The position numbers and the translations under genes are program-made. DNA of 64,000 nucleotides from Locusta migratoria. Lineage: Eukaryota > Arthropoda > Insecta > Orthoptera > Acrididae. Position 1 is the stretch's first letter; every line of letters begins with the position of its first letter. The stretch lies in the NCBI GenBank assembly GCA_026315105.1, contig CM048744.1, positions 366,937,159 to 367,001,158 on the forward strand, written 5' to 3'. Positions 1 through 9,529 of the stretch are shown in pieces. The notes beneath the pieces are model-generated. The model was not told where the DNA came from and did not search any database. It worked only from the letters and a program-made list of their open reading frames with translations.

Positions 1-314
1 GTCACTCCACACAACGTTTCTACACTGTTCAGTCGTCCAATGTTTTCGCTCCTTACACCAAGCGAGGTGTCGTTTGGCGTTGACCTGCATGATGTGTGGC
101 CGACGATGAAATCCAACATTTCTCAGGTACCGCCTGTGATAGAACTTGGAGTGGATCCTGATGCAGCTTGAAATTCCTGTGTGATGGTTAGGATAGATGC
201 CTGCCTATTACACTGAACCACCCTCTTCAACTGTCGGCGGTCTCTGTCAGTCAACAGACGAGGTCGGTCTGTACGCTTCCGTGCTGTAGGTGTCCTTTCA
301 CGTTTCCACTTCAT
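1..314 (-). pseudogene. Tc1-like transposase fragment (N-terminal half)
   Basis: On the minus strand, 123-314 encodes a basic paired-type helix-turn-helix segment (RPRLLTDRDRRQLKRVV) typical of the Tc1 transposase DNA-binding domain. The frame shifts near position 150 and ends at a TGA at about 126. The next frame continues with GFHRRPHIMQ, then LAWCKERKHWT and VVWSD, which is the Tc1 linker and start of the DDE catalytic domain (WSDES is the first catalytic region). The element runs off the left edge, so the catalytic core is not visible. It is a decayed copy because one frameshift separates two recognisable parts. Family assignment rests on the characteristic order of motifs. Confidence 0.8.
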
Positions 315-434
315 TATTAAATCACTGGCGGACTACGTACGTGGTCAGGTGATTGGATGTCACTTATGCCAGAATCTGAACGCGATATTTCCGCACTTTC
401 TAAACATCCCTAGGTTCACTGCTACTGGGATCGT

Positions 435-490
435 TGTGGTGTTTACTTTTGAATAAATACTCGTTGTTTCGTACCTTTTCATTTGAGCTT
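435..490 (+). mobile_element. Mariner 3' end remnant
   Basis: The stretch ACTTTTGAATAAA followed by CCTTTTCATTTGA closely matches the 3' end of the mariner element at 1727-2712 (transposase stop, AATAAA, terminal repeat). Only about 55 bp are recognisable and the terminal GCCCT is lost. It is probably another member of the same mariner family. Confidence 0.4.
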
Positions 491-504
491 TCCTCAGATT
501 TAGG

Positions 505-565
505 CTAAGGACAAGCACATCCATGCCCCACGGAGGACTCGAGTCTCTGACGGAGATCATCTGCG
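505..565 (-). mobile_element. SINE-B fragment
   Basis: Reverse complement reads CTCGAGTCCTCCGTGGGGCA then ATGGATGTG and TTGTCCTTAG, matching the B-box and post-B-box segment of the intact SINE-B copies (for example 8509-8723). Head and tail are missing or unrecognisable. Confidence 0.45.
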
Positions 566-639
566 CACTTCGAAACAAGGCGAATGGCGAAGTAAGACAG
601 CGTTGTAACCTGTGCATTCAGCAAGCTGTAAAAAGGAAT

Positions 640-965
640 TAAAATTCAAGGAGGAGCAAAAAACTTTGCGGTTTGCCGATCACATTGCACTTCTGTCAGA
701 GACCGCTAAGGACGTGGAAGAGCAGTTGAACGGATACTGTCTTTAAGACGAACATTAACAAGAGCAAAACAATGGTAATGGAATGTAGTCGAATTTAATC
801 AGGCGATACCGAAAGAATTACATTGCAAAACGAGACAATGAAGGTAGTATACAGGTAATTGTCGAATTTGTTTAGTAAAACAGCTTATGAGAGCGGAAGT
901 AGAGGAAATATAAAATGCAAAATGGCTATGGAAACAAAACAGGTAACGGAAGAATTTTTGTCGGA
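640..965 (+). pseudogene. RTE-type LINE reverse transcriptase fragment
   Basis: Frames encode KTLRFADHIALLSETAKDV, VMEC, an SGDTERI segment and IKCKMAMETK. These align in order with the reverse-transcriptase palm and thumb of the RTE copy at 27180-28470 (LRFADDIVILSETAEDL, VMECN, CRMAMGRKAF). The catalytic FADD is FADH here, so the second aspartate is changed, and stops interrupt the frame. It is a short, dead internal fragment with neither the endonuclease nor the 3' end. Confidence 0.7.
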
Positions 966-1726
966 AGTCTGAAGATCGATTTGATTTTGTGTCTCTTCAG
1001 CAGGCGAATACTCAGAGCCACAACAAAACGAAAGTTTCCTTTCATGATCCTCTGATTCTTGATTCAGATCATTTATTTGCTATGTTGCCGTTGTTCCTAC
1101 TCCTAGGAATGTGGAATTAAGCAAACCATCGAGATTAAAGTGACCGATAACACCTTTAAGAAAGACAACGTCCTGCAGCTTTTCGTGTCATGGGATCCAG
1201 CGATAAGATACATTTAACAGCAAGCAAACCTATGTCCGTATTTGGAAATACGCTTAGCATCAGTGACGCCACGGCCGGCAGGTGCGTGCCAGCATCTAAC
1301 TACCAGTCATACTACTTGACCGTGGCCAAGCAGTGCTTGGCCAAGAGCTCACGGAGGGGCTGGAAGTCCGTGCACTTCCTGTTCTGCATAATTCTGTTCT
1401 CTTGTTGTCTTCTGCAGGTGACAACGCCAGAAGACTGTAGTGATATTTAATAATGTGATATAATGTGGCATCATATTGTGCACACACAGCAGATGGGAAC
1501 CATTACGATTCACCTACACCATTAATGACAAACCAATATCTAAGAGTAACCATCCAGAACGTTACAAAATGGAAAAAAAAACAACAGAAAAGGTAGAAAA
1601 ATCAGGTACTAGACTGAGATTTAAAGGAATAATCTGTAGGAAATGTAAGTGGCTTAAGAAACAGGTACCCGATCGATGCTTGAGCGTTGCTTATTACTCT
1701 GCGGCTGTAACCAGGCAAGTATAATA
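966..1726. other. Unassigned stretch
   Basis: No convincing coding region or repeat recognised. Open frames at 1190-1450 and 1476-1724 have no recognisable motif and low-complexity composition. Confidence 0.5.
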
Positions 1727-1968
1727 CAAGGGTGTTCAAATGATAGCGTACACAAGGTCTTAACACTCAATGGATTGAACTTTGAGTATGCCGCTTTGGG
1801 ATAGCGTAGTGTGACGTAGAAGCATGCGCCGTCACCTCACCCTAAAAAATTCAATGTTTTGCCCTAAGCAGGCAGGATGATGCTCACTTTTTCAGGGTCC
1901 GAGGTTCGATTTCAAATTCCTCGAGCACGGAAAAACCATTAACAGTGACGTCTACTGTTAGACTGTAT

Positions 1969-2510
1969 GTAGCTTATTCAAGTCCATCAAGAGCAAACGG
2001 CTGCTCCATGATAACGCGCGTCCACGAGTCTCCAAGGTCACAAGAAGTGTCCCGGACTATTTCAAGTGGGAGCAACTTGAGCATCAGCCCGGTAGCTCGG
2101 ACATGTCGCCCTGTGACTTCCATCCGTTTAAGTCAACTAAAAAAAAATCTCAAAGGGAAGCGCTTCAATTATGACAGCCGGCCCCGGTGGCCGAGGGGTT
2201 CGCGGCCCGCCAGTCACGTTCTGCACTGCCTCTACGGTCGGGGGTTCGAATCCCCCCTTGGGCATGGACATTTGTGCCGTCCTTAGTATTAGCTAGTTCA
2301 TAAGTGGTTTGTAAGTTTAGGGACTGATGACCCCGTAGTTAAGTCCCAAAACCTCTACAAACATTTTGAATTATGACGACTAACTGAAGGACACAGTAGA
2401 GGACTGGCTCTTCTCATAGCCTGCGAACAGGGAATCCTTCAGGTCGTTAAACAGTGGGATAATTATGCTCAGGCCTCTGATGATTACTTTTGAATAAAGA
2501 CTTCAATTAT
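1969..2510 (+). pseudogene. Mariner transposase C-terminal remnant
   Basis: The frame from about 1969 reads KSKRLLHDNARPRVSKV, then DYFKWEQLEH, then SSDMSPCDFHPF. LHDN holds the second catalytic aspartate and SPCD the third of the mariner DD34D triad. A frameshift lies near KKNLKGKRFNYD. The frame is then cut by the SINE at 2176, and beyond it the tail WDNYAQASDDYF ends with a stop followed by AATAAA. The N-terminal DNA-binding domain and first catalytic aspartate are absent, so no function is possible. Confidence 0.8.
2176..2368 (+). mobile_element. SINE-A (tRNA-derived)
   Basis: tRNA-like head with A-box GGTGGCCGAGG and B-box GGGTTCGAATCCC, body CATGGACATTTGTGCCGTCC, and tail ACTGATGACCCCGTAGTTAA ending ACAAACATTTTG. 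It is flanked by the 9-bp TSD AATTATGAC (2167-2175 and 2369-2377), so the borders are firm. It is inserted in the mariner transposase remnant. Confidence 0.9.
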
Positions 2511-2518
2511 ACTCAAAG

Positions 2519-2674
2519 TCTACACGGCCACTACGGTCGGGGGTTCGAATCCCCCCTCGGGCATGGATATTTGTGCCGTCCTTAGTTGTAGGTAGTTTAT
2601 ACGTAGTTTGTAAGTTTAGGGACTGATGACCCCGTAGTTAAGTTCCTTAAGCTTAACAAACATTTGAACATTTT
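2519..2674 (+). mobile_element. SINE-A, 5'-truncated
   Basis: Begins inside the head, just before the B-box (GGGTTCGAATCCC), and keeps the full body and tail. It is flanked by a perfect 12-bp TSD, TTATACTCAAAG (2507-2518 and 2675-2686). Truncation at insertion is the signature of incomplete target-primed reverse transcription. It sits in the 3' part of the mariner remnant. Confidence 0.9.
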
Positions 2675-2799
2675 TTATACTCAAAGAGTCCTTTTCATTT
2701 GAACAGCCCTAGTAGCAGACTCAGCGTAGATCTGACGAAAAGCGGTGCGATAATAGTGGTGCTGAACAAACTCCGGAGATGATTTCGTGTGTCATATTT

Positions 2800-2992
2800 G
2801 GCCGTTAGACCCCGGCTGGTTTCATGTTCGACCTGCCTGGTGCAAGTCTTCCACGTGACGACCCAGTAGATGATGATGAGGATGCCGCAACATCAGTCCC
2901 GGAGGGGAGAAAATCTCCAACCCGACCGAGAATCGAGCCCGGGCTCCCTGCGGGGAAATCTACCAATCTACTAGACTACTGAGGCGGACAAC
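2800..2992 (-). mobile_element. SINE-C (tRNA-derived)
   Basis: On the minus strand a tRNA-like B-box (CCCGGGCTCGATTCTCGG) is followed by a body rich in CATCATCATC and a tail GGAAGACTTGCACCAGGCAG. The same structure occurs on the plus strand at 11408-11640. No clear TSD seen. Confidence 0.65.
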
Positions 2993-3246
2993 AAACTCCG
3001 GTGGCATACGCTAGATGGTCTGGATTCTGTCGATATTTCATATTCTGTCCAGACCAGACAAAATACAGAATCTCGTGACAAAAAGCTTTTGGTAAAGTTC
3101 TGTATAGCATAATAATTTCAATATGTCATACTCATCCATTTGCTTCATTGTCGAACGCATCAAACGCTGTTCCACAGACCAAAACTAACGGAAATTTAAA
3201 AGAAATTATATCATGTGTATTGGTCGTCAACAGTGTGTGGATAAGC

Positions 3247-3400
3247 TGAAAATTTGTGTCTGGCAGGAGACGTGCTAGGGTAGTGTCTACAGATGTGGCC
3301 ACTGTGTGCAGATGTTGTAGAGGTCAGCGCGACTGCCTAGCAAGCAGTGAACTTGGCTTCGAAACGCGGCCTAGCACAAATGTTCATGTCTCCTCACTTA
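3247..3400. mobile_element. TIR-bounded tRNA-like repeat (SINE-G)
   Basis: The left segment CTGAAAATTTGTGTCTGGCA is an imperfect inverted match of the right segment CGGCCTAGCACAAATGTTCA. Between them GAGGTCAGCGCGACTGCCTA and a degenerate GCTTCGAAACGC resemble A- and B-boxes. The architecture is like the repeat at 8025-8180. No other copy in the window, so the assignment is tentative. Confidence 0.35.
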
Positions 3401-3774
3401 TTTAAATTAAAGACCACTGGCAGCTACAGTCAAATATATCTTCGTGTCTCGCTTTAATAGAGGTCAATTTCGTAATCGAAATTTGATGCAAACTGTTTGA
3501 ATTTTAAGTCTTTTATGACTACTATTATAGGATCCGAAATGGCTCTCTCCGAAAAATTCACAGCCAAGTGCAAATTAATTATCTGGCAGTAGTGTTAAGA
3601 CTTTCGGTAGGAAGTTGATTTGAAAAGTAAACAGTAACATTTTGATTTATAAAATTTATATCTCAAAACTGAAGTAGAGCCATTGAATTACAAGAACATA
3701 TGACTCTTAGCATTGTTTATTTGATTTTTTTTTCCACACAATTTTCCAGTCTGGTGAGTATAATTGTACTGAAC
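3401..3774. other. Unassigned stretch
   Basis: AT-rich DNA with no recognised gene or repeat. Confidence 0.5.
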
Positions 3775-3786
3775 TCCTCCTTGTTA

Positions 3787-4002
3787 CGAGTAGGCGGTGG
3801 TTCAAATCCACCCCCGGCCATCCAGATTTAGGTTTTCCGTGATTTCCCTAAATCACTCCAGGCGAATTCCGGGATGGTTCCTTTCAAAGGGCACGGCCAA
3901 TTTCCTTCCCCGTCCTTGCCCAAAACTCCGAGCGTTAGCTCCGTCTCTAATGACCAAGCTGTCGATGGGACGTTAAACCCTAAGCTTCCTTCCTTCCTTC
4001 TT
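3787..4002 (+). mobile_element. SINE-E (tRNA-derived, TTCC-tailed)
   Basis: B-box GGTTCAAATCCACCC, then the body CCAGATTTAGGTTTTCCGTG and CACGGCCAATTTCC, and a tail GACGTTAAACCCTAAGCTTC followed by (TTCC)n. The TSD TCCTCCTTGTTA is present at 3775-3786 and 4003-4014. The 5' tRNA-like end is truncated just before the B-box. Confidence 0.85.
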
Positions 4003-4014
4003 TCCTCCTTGTTA

Positions 4015-4871
4015 TAGCCTATAATCTCGAGTTACAAATTGTGGCGTATCCCTCTTTCCAAGATTAGGAAAAGCAATGAAATTAATTCTGATCGTCCTTG
4101 AATCCATGAGCCAACTGCCAATATTAATTCTGTATTTCTCATTCGTAAAAAAATGCACCAATGACTCGAATGATTCTTCTAAAAATTGAAAACATAATTT
4201 TCATAGTCAGCGACAACACATACATCATAATGGCTACTTTCCAATATAGAGAAAGGAGTTGTCATAGAATTCCACTCGGCTGCTCTGCCTCTCCTTGTCA
4301 TCTGCCATCGCGAGATGCGCCACCGCGCCTGTCTGGCGCCGCCCCACCGATGTGCCGCCCCGTGCGGCCGCATGTTTCGCACGTGCCTTGCGCAGGTTCT
4401 GAACAGTGATGTGACACGTGCACTGTTATGTCGTTGCACTGGTCTGCATGCGAAAGAAAGACATCTCATGGAACAGCACTCCATCAATGCGCATGACAAA
4501 AGCACGATTCCACACCGCCGCTACTATTCTAGACCTCTCGTGCCGCTGGCAATGAAAGGTTCTGGAAGTTCCTCCGTATCGACCCCATATGAGTCCCTGT
4601 GAATACGGTCTGAAGCACTGTGAAGGTCCCGGAGCAACACCAGAAATTACGTCATCCATAGTTCAGACGGTAAACGACACCTTCCGGAGACTTGTGGAAA
4701 GGTCGTAAATAACGGAAGCTATTGTATTTACTTACTTACTTTCCGTGTCCAGATCAAACAGAAAACTTCCAATTACCAGCGACAATTATCGTCGTTTCAT
4801 TGCCCAGTATTAGATCAGCCTCAGAGCACGTTTCGCCAACCTTAGGGCATCGCATGCGCTGCATCTTGTGC
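4015..4871. other. Unassigned stretch with a GC-rich core
   Basis: 4290-4450 is GC-rich with open frames on both strands (for example 4179-4505 minus), but their translations show no domain and look like composition artefacts. Nothing else recognised. Confidence 0.5.
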
Positions 4872-4879
4872 CGCAGTCA

Positions 4880-5081
4880 AAAAATGTTCAAATGTTTGTA
4901 AAGTCTACGGGACTTAACTACGGGGTTATCAGTCCCTAAACTTACAAACTACTTATGAACTACTTACAAACTAGGACGGCACAAATATCCATGCCCGAGG
5001 GGGGATTCGAACCCCCGACCGTAGTGGCCGTGCAGACCGTGACTGCAGCGCCTCAGTCACCTCGGCCACCGCGGCCGGCGA
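4880..5081 (-). mobile_element. SINE-A
   Basis: Complete copy in reverse orientation: tail (AAATGTTTGTAAAG, CGGGGTTATCAGTCCCTAAA) at left, B-box GGATTCGAACCCCCG (reverse), and head ending CCACCGCGGCCGGC. TSD CGCAGTCA at 4872-4879 and 5082-5089. Confidence 0.9.
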
Positions 5082-5257
5082 CGCAGTCACAAGTGGCATC
5101 TACACTGGCGTCAAGCATTCCCCACTTCTGCAAGTTAGCCCTACATCTTGTTACGCCCACCCTTAGCCTGTTTACTGTTTTCCAAACAGTCTATGCAAGA
5201 TCTTTTCCAGCGGCTAGCAGCTAATAGTGTTTCAGGCACTTCTGCTTCCTATTTTCT

Positions 5258-5455
5258 CAAATGTTCAAATGTTTGTTAAGCTTAAGGGACGTATCTGTGG
5301 GGTCATCAGCCCCTAAACTTACGAACTACTTATGAACTACCTTTATACTAAAGACGACACAAACATCCATGCCCGAGGAGGGATTCGAACCCCCGACCGT
5401 AGAGGCCGTGCAGACTGTGACTGCGCGCCGCAGACCACACGGCCACCACGGCCGG
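5258..5455 (-). mobile_element. SINE-A
   Basis: Complete reverse copy with tail, B-box and head (CCACCACGGCCGG). The 12-bp TSD TTCC(T/C)ATTTTCT lies at 5246-5257 and 5456-5467 with one mismatch. The spacer to the previous SINE-A copy is about 180 bp. Confidence 0.9.
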
Positions 5456-5467
5456 TTCCCATTTTCT

Positions 5468-6043
5468 GATACGTCAATTTTCTGGGGAGCTTTCAGGGCT
5501 GTTGCCGTTCTTAGGAAACTGTGGCGGGACTTTAACTTTTGTCGGACAGGGTGATCGCCATACATTGGGTGAGAAGTGTCATTTTCTGTTTGATTTTCTC
5601 GTTGGCTACAGCCACCTCCCTTGTTGTATGTGGAAGGGCGATTCCTATAAGGGGCTGCATCTTGGCAATTGGGGTGGGCTTCAACGTGTGTAACTACAAG
5701 CATCTCCTCCAATTTGTATCCAGCCCTTGGCTATACAGTTCTAAGTTATTAAATAGAGTTCTTAATCAAACGTCACTACTTATTTACTAGACCTCGGATT
5801 TTAGATAAAGTCACTTTTGTTCCTCATTAAATAGAGGCAATAAAAGCTGTACATACACGAATTACGCCGATAATCCAAAACTATAGTTTCATAGCACCTG
5901 AAATCTGATTGTAACTCATTTATGAAAATCCTAAACACCTAATTTCATAACCAGACTGTATTTGAATTTTAAAAATTCAGTCAAATAGAATTCCCGGCTA
6001 CTTATAAAACAGTAATTGATAACTGCATGGGTGAACGCCAATC
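5468..6043. other. Unassigned stretch
   Basis: No recognised repeat. A minus-strand frame covers the left part, but most of it overlaps the SINE and the rest has no known motif. Confidence 0.4.
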
Positions 6044-6294
6044 GTGAGTCAGACGACGACAGCATACGCAACGCTTTTCGAGCCCGCACTGCTTAGATTT
6101 TCTAAAGAACTCAACTCAGTTTCCAACCACATTGCCTACATAAAATCTCATTATGCTCTTTTGCGCAATGTTATTAAAACTCTTAGAGTCTACACTGTTC
6201 AGGGAAACTATACTCATCTGCGATTGACAGAAGAGGTGACAAAAAGAATCAACTTGGTCTCAGGTTCTATCGGTATGAAAGCTGCTGAGAAAGT

Positions 6295-6334
<40 letters not shown>

Positions 6335-6583
6335 AAAATAGAATCAGGACTGACCACCCTCTGCACAATGGCTTACATCTTATCAGCAAATCAAAATGAG
6401 TGTGCGATCCCATTGCGCCTAATACCGCTATTTAAACATGCTCCGGTGACATCTGTTGACGTGGAACGCTCGTTCTCGGCATATAAGACGATATTAACGG
6501 ATAAGAGATGCGGTATCTCAAAGGAAAATCTGGCGAATGTGTTAATTATTTACTGCGACTGTAATTATGAACGTGGACAATAA
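6044..6583 (+). pseudogene. hAT-family transposase remnant (C-terminal half)
   Basis: The frame is open for about 179 codons, but its first codon is GTG and no start ATG is supported, so this is an internal part. The first segment (FSKELNSVSNHIAYIKSHYA, LTEEVTKRINLVSGSIG) resembles the region before the hAT dimerisation domain. The second segment (APVTSVDVERSFSAYKTIL, DKRCGISKENLANVLIIYC) is the hAT C-terminal dimerisation motif. The two are separated by an A34 tract read as about eleven lysines, replacing the expected sequence. AATAAA overlaps the stop region. The catalytic D-D-E parts upstream are missing. No TIRs were found. Confidence 0.7.
6299..6332 (+). repeat. A34 homopolymer inside the hAT remnant
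   Basis: A run of 34 adenines keeps the reading frame open as a polylysine. It may be a replication expansion or the poly(A) tail of a vanished retro-insertion. Confidence 0.9.
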
Positions 6584-6584
6584 A

Positions 6585-7284
6585 ATAATGTAGAGTTTTG
6601 TCAATCTATTTACCAAGGCCATAAAATGTCAGATTTTGTTCACCTGCTTTCTGATTTCCGAATCTATTTTTGTAAGTAATAGAATTTATTTTAGGTAACT
6701 AATTTAAGATTTTTAGAACCCAAAAGTGCGAGCTCTAAATCATTTATATGCACTCATGTCTTTAAATTCATTAGATTATCAAAAACGTATTCCGACATCC
6801 TATTTTTTACCAAGGTGTGTAAGCAGATAGCGGGAAAGTCTAAACACTACTTTCTGCATTCGCGACATATTTCTTCCGAAAGAGCATGCCACTGGTGTAG
6901 CTTGTTATTCTGTTTGGTACTGTGATTCGGGCAAATTAGTTACGCATCATCATCAAATTCTGATTGCCGTCACATTTACAGCCTTTAATTACACTTCATT
7001 TAATCATCCTTCGTCCTTCGGTATTTGGGGCCTTCACAGACGATTCGACGGTTACAAATATTCGACTCGCGAACGACGCCTGTCACGACGCAGCATTTAG
7101 GTTGTAAATCACTGCCTCCATTTCCGCGTTGTTGAGCGTTATGAATATGAATGAAGAAGCCGAAATATCAAGTAGCCCTGGCGAGGAATGTGTTCCTTCT
7201 CTGTATACCGGTTACGCCTAGGAATGTCAGAAATAGAAGGTTCCATTGTTTAATAGCAGTCGATATTTTAACTCGATACTACTA
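6585..7284. other. Unassigned stretch
   Basis: AT-rich DNA with no recognised feature. Confidence 0.5.
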
Positions 7285-7500
7285 GATTGATGGTCGGATG
7301 GATTGTTTGGGGACACAGGGACCAAACTGCCAAGGTCATCGGTTGCCCGGTGGAGAGGGGAAGGAGTGAGGATAGGAAAGAAGGGGAAGGAAGAGGAAAT
7401 GCAGTCCAGGGAGGAAAGAAATTAAGGAGAATGACTGCGTTAGCATGGTGCCTCGTACTCCCCACGCACGTACGAAAGAAACGCCAGCCTCCTAGGGCTT
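7285..7500 (-). mobile_element. Possible diverged SINE-E relative
   Basis: GATTGTTTGGGGACACAGGG, then CCAAGGTCATCGGTTGCCCG and GGAAGGAAGAGGAAATGCAG resemble the reverse complement of a widespread insect SINE tail. No head or TSD could be defined. Weak. Confidence 0.3.
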
Positions 7501-7561
7501 CTGTCAATACTGTCGTATTATTTTGTCAAGTAGGCTCAACCACATAGATCGTGTATAAAAC

Positions 7562-7614
7562 ACTAAAATATGACGCGTTTCAAGGGTCAAGCCCTCATCA
7601 TCAGATAAAATATA
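7562..7614 (-). ncRNA. Hammerhead ribozyme, left arm
   Basis: On the minus strand CTGATGA (7598-7604) is followed by a short stem, GAAAC (7577-7581) and GTC (7572-7574). It is the inverted copy of the ribozyme at 7721-7773 and has the same intact core. Confidence 0.75.
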
Positions 7615-7720
7615 CAAGAATCTTTAAAACCCGAGACAAATAAAATCTAAAACATAATACAAGAAAACGTTCTTTTATTACGTTTTAGATTTTATTTGTC
7701 TCGGGTTTTAAAGATTCTTG

Positions 7721-7773
7721 TATATTTTATCTGATGATGAGGGCTTGACCCTTGAAACGCGTCATATTTTAGT
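7721..7773 (+). ncRNA. Hammerhead ribozyme, right arm
   Basis: CTGATGA at 7731-7737, helix II AGGGCTTGACCCT, GAAAC at 7754-7758, a 2-nt loop and the cleavage triplet GTC at 7761-7763. Stem I can form from UAUAUUUUAU before the core and AUAUUUUAGU after it, with an internal U-rich loop. All core nucleotides of a type I hammerhead are present. Hammerheads at PLE ends are known; activity here is not tested. Confidence 0.8.
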
Positions 7774-7914
7774 GTTTTATACACGAGCTATGTGGTTGAG
7801 CCTACTTGACAAAATAATTAAGCATACAACCACGACCTCACATCAATAATGGATATACTTAAATACTGTCGTATGTTAACATTAACTGTGAAGTGACTTG
7901 CAAACTTTTTATAT

Positions 7915-7957
7915 ATACGTGAAGATGGTGCTTGACCCTGAAACCAATTTGTGTTAA
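7915..7957 (+). ncRNA. Degenerate hammerhead-like PLE end
   Basis: GTGAAGATGG, CTTGACCCTGAAAC resembles the ribozyme of the adjacent foldback, but the first core C is G and no cleavage triplet follows. It suggests the foldback landed beside an older PLE end. Confidence 0.3.
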
Positions 7958-8024
7958 GACTGATTGGGCATCTGTAGCGAATCAAGGACACTGATGATAT
8001 TTGTAGGCCCAGAAATGTGAATGT

Positions 8025-8180
8025 TTCTAGAATGATATTTTAACTCTGCGGCGGAGTGTCGCTGATATGAAACTTCCTGGCAGGATTGCTCAGTGGGTAG
8101 AACGTTTGTCCACAAAAAGGAAAGATCGCAGGTTCGAATCCCGCATCGGCACACAGTTTTAATCAGCCTGGAAGTTCCAT
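8025..8180 (+). mobile_element. TIR-bounded tRNA-like repeat (SINE-F)
   Basis: ATGAAACTTCCTGGCA (8067) is an imperfect inverted match of the right end AGCCTGGAAGTTCCAT (ending 8180). Between them lies a tRNA-like piece with A-box region TTGCTCAGTGGGTAG and B-box AGGTTCGAATCCC. The upstream segment AACTCTGCGGCGGAGTGTCG also belongs to the repeat. It appears internally shortened. Confidence 0.55.
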
Positions 8181-8508
8181 AGTAAATGTTATCACCTGTC
8201 ACATGTGTGCCTTCTGCCCGCGGGCGTTCAAAAACCAGGTATCCCACAACCATCGCTGTAAACATGTAGCTCATCAAATGGTGACAGCAGTTTTAACTAA
8301 TTCTGCCATCAAGAAAGTAGCTTAAGAAGGTTATCCTTGAGAAGCAGTGTCCTCAATGCTCCGGATGGTCTAAGGCGTCATGCTACGGACTGCTCCAGAA
8401 AAGTTGAGTCCCACACGTATCCCTCGGCGTACTTTCCCAGATCTATCGTGCTAACATCTCGTGTTACGATTGCTCATTGCGCGACTAGCTTTACGAAGTC
8501 AAATTATG

Positions 8509-8596
8509 CGCTGCGGTGGAGGAGCCGAGCGGTCCAAAGTGCCTCGCTGCGGAGCGCGCGGTTGCTCGCCGTCGGCGGTTCGAGTCCTCCCTGGGG

Positions 8597-8631
<35 letters not shown>

Positions 8632-8723
8632 CCCGTAGGTTAGTTTACCTTTAAGTAGCTTGTAAGCTACGGACTGATGACCACGCAGTTTGGTCCGATA
8701 CATTTACAAACATTTGAACATTT
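8509..8723 (+). mobile_element. SINE-B (tRNA-derived) with GT microsatellite
   Basis: Head CTGCGGTGGAGGAGCCGAGC, B-box GGTTCGAGTCCTCCC, then GGGGCATG and an expanded (GT)n at about 8598-8630. The tail GACTGATGACCACGCAG and TTACAAACATTTGAACATTT is shared with SINE-A. TSD TCAAATTATG at 8499-8508 and 8724-8733. Confidence 0.9.
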
Positions 8724-8733
8724 TCAAATTATG

Positions 8734-9529
8734 TCGTGATAAAATTCCTATTCAATTCCTTAGGTTCACACACCTATTAACAAGGGGTGCGGGAGTGGAA
8801 GGGGGGGGGGAGCGGATCACTGCAGTTCTCAGGGAAACGAAATACTGTAGTTTAGCCAGGTCATTTTGTTATTTATGTGTCAGCCATTCATAATTCAATC
8901 AATGTTAATTTCTCTGAATATTTGAACCAGTGAAGTAGACAGTGGAGCATATAGCGATTAACAGGTCTTTTCGTAGTGTGACTATATACAGTAATAGAAA
9001 GGTACAGACATAATGACACCTTACATAAACGCAATAGCCCATCAATTGTTTTGAGAACAGCTCTAGATCTTCAGGAAATGGATCATATAAGGTGTTTGTA
9101 AACGGAATGTTATTCATTCTTGTAACAAAATATCTCACAATTACATATTTTGGTAACATTTTCATTCCTCGGGATAACAACGCTCTTATGATGACTTGGT
9201 ATATAAGAAACAGAATAGAGCGCAATGATTTTAGACTGTTTTTTATATATCGAATGGGACAATTCGTTAAACAAGGTTGGAGCTGTACAACCAATAACAG
9301 TTCCGTTTGGACATGGCATTTGAAGAGATGTTTGACAATTATCTGATGCTGCAAAAACGTCTGAACCATTTTAGATGTGTTTTTGGGCGGATTATGGCAG
9401 TATTTGCTAGCAATGTTTTAGTCGCAGAAAGGAGTTCGTTGGTCTGGATAGCGACACATTCGTTCACATAACTAGAACATGTTGCAGTGGTCAGTAAGCA
9501 CTTGTTTTCTGGACAACAGCATAGTCACT
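8734..9529. other. Unassigned stretch with overlapping minus-strand frames
   Basis: Minus-strand frames at 8905-9369 (154 codons) and 9110-9319 are open but match no family I recognise. They may be a decayed exon or chance. A short poly-G (about 8799-8808) is present. Confidence 0.35.

Larger units (their letters stand above)
1727..2712 (+). mobile_element. Mariner-like element with two SINE insertions
   Basis: Left end CAAGGGTGTTCAAATGA (1727) pairs with the reverse complement of the right end, CTAGGGCTGTTCAAATGA (ending 2712). TA dinucleotides flank both ends (1725-1726 and 2713-2714), the TSD expected for Tc1/mariner. Inside is the C-terminal part of a mariner transposase (1969-2510). Two SINE-A copies inserted later at 2176-2368 and 2519-2674. 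Without them the element is only about 0.6 kb, so most of the 1.3 kb usual for mariner was deleted. The element is non-autonomous. Confidence 0.8.
7519..7861. mobile_element. Foldback insertion with PLE-type ribozyme arms
   Basis: A 343-bp insertion bounded by the 13-bp direct repeat AATACTGTCGTAT (7506-7518 and 7862-7874). It is almost entirely a hairpin: 137-bp arms at 7517-7653 and 7682-7818, nearly identical as inverted copies, with a 28-bp loop. The left arm slightly overlaps the TSD. About 43 unpaired bases (7819-7861) lie outside the right arm. Each arm carries a hammerhead core pointing outward. No coding capacity. The structure matches two larger insertions at 18673-19729 and 43969-45220. 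The last encodes Penelope-like protein, so I infer a PLE derivative. Confidence 0.75.

Noticed and set aside
6044..6046. GTG as start codon of the hAT-like frame
   Set aside because: Animal genes rarely use GTG. The frame is an internal fragment without a real start.
8905..9369. 154-codon minus-strand frame as a membrane receptor exon
   Set aside because: Hydrophobic stretches are present, but a second overlapping frame is equally open and no receptor motif could be identified.
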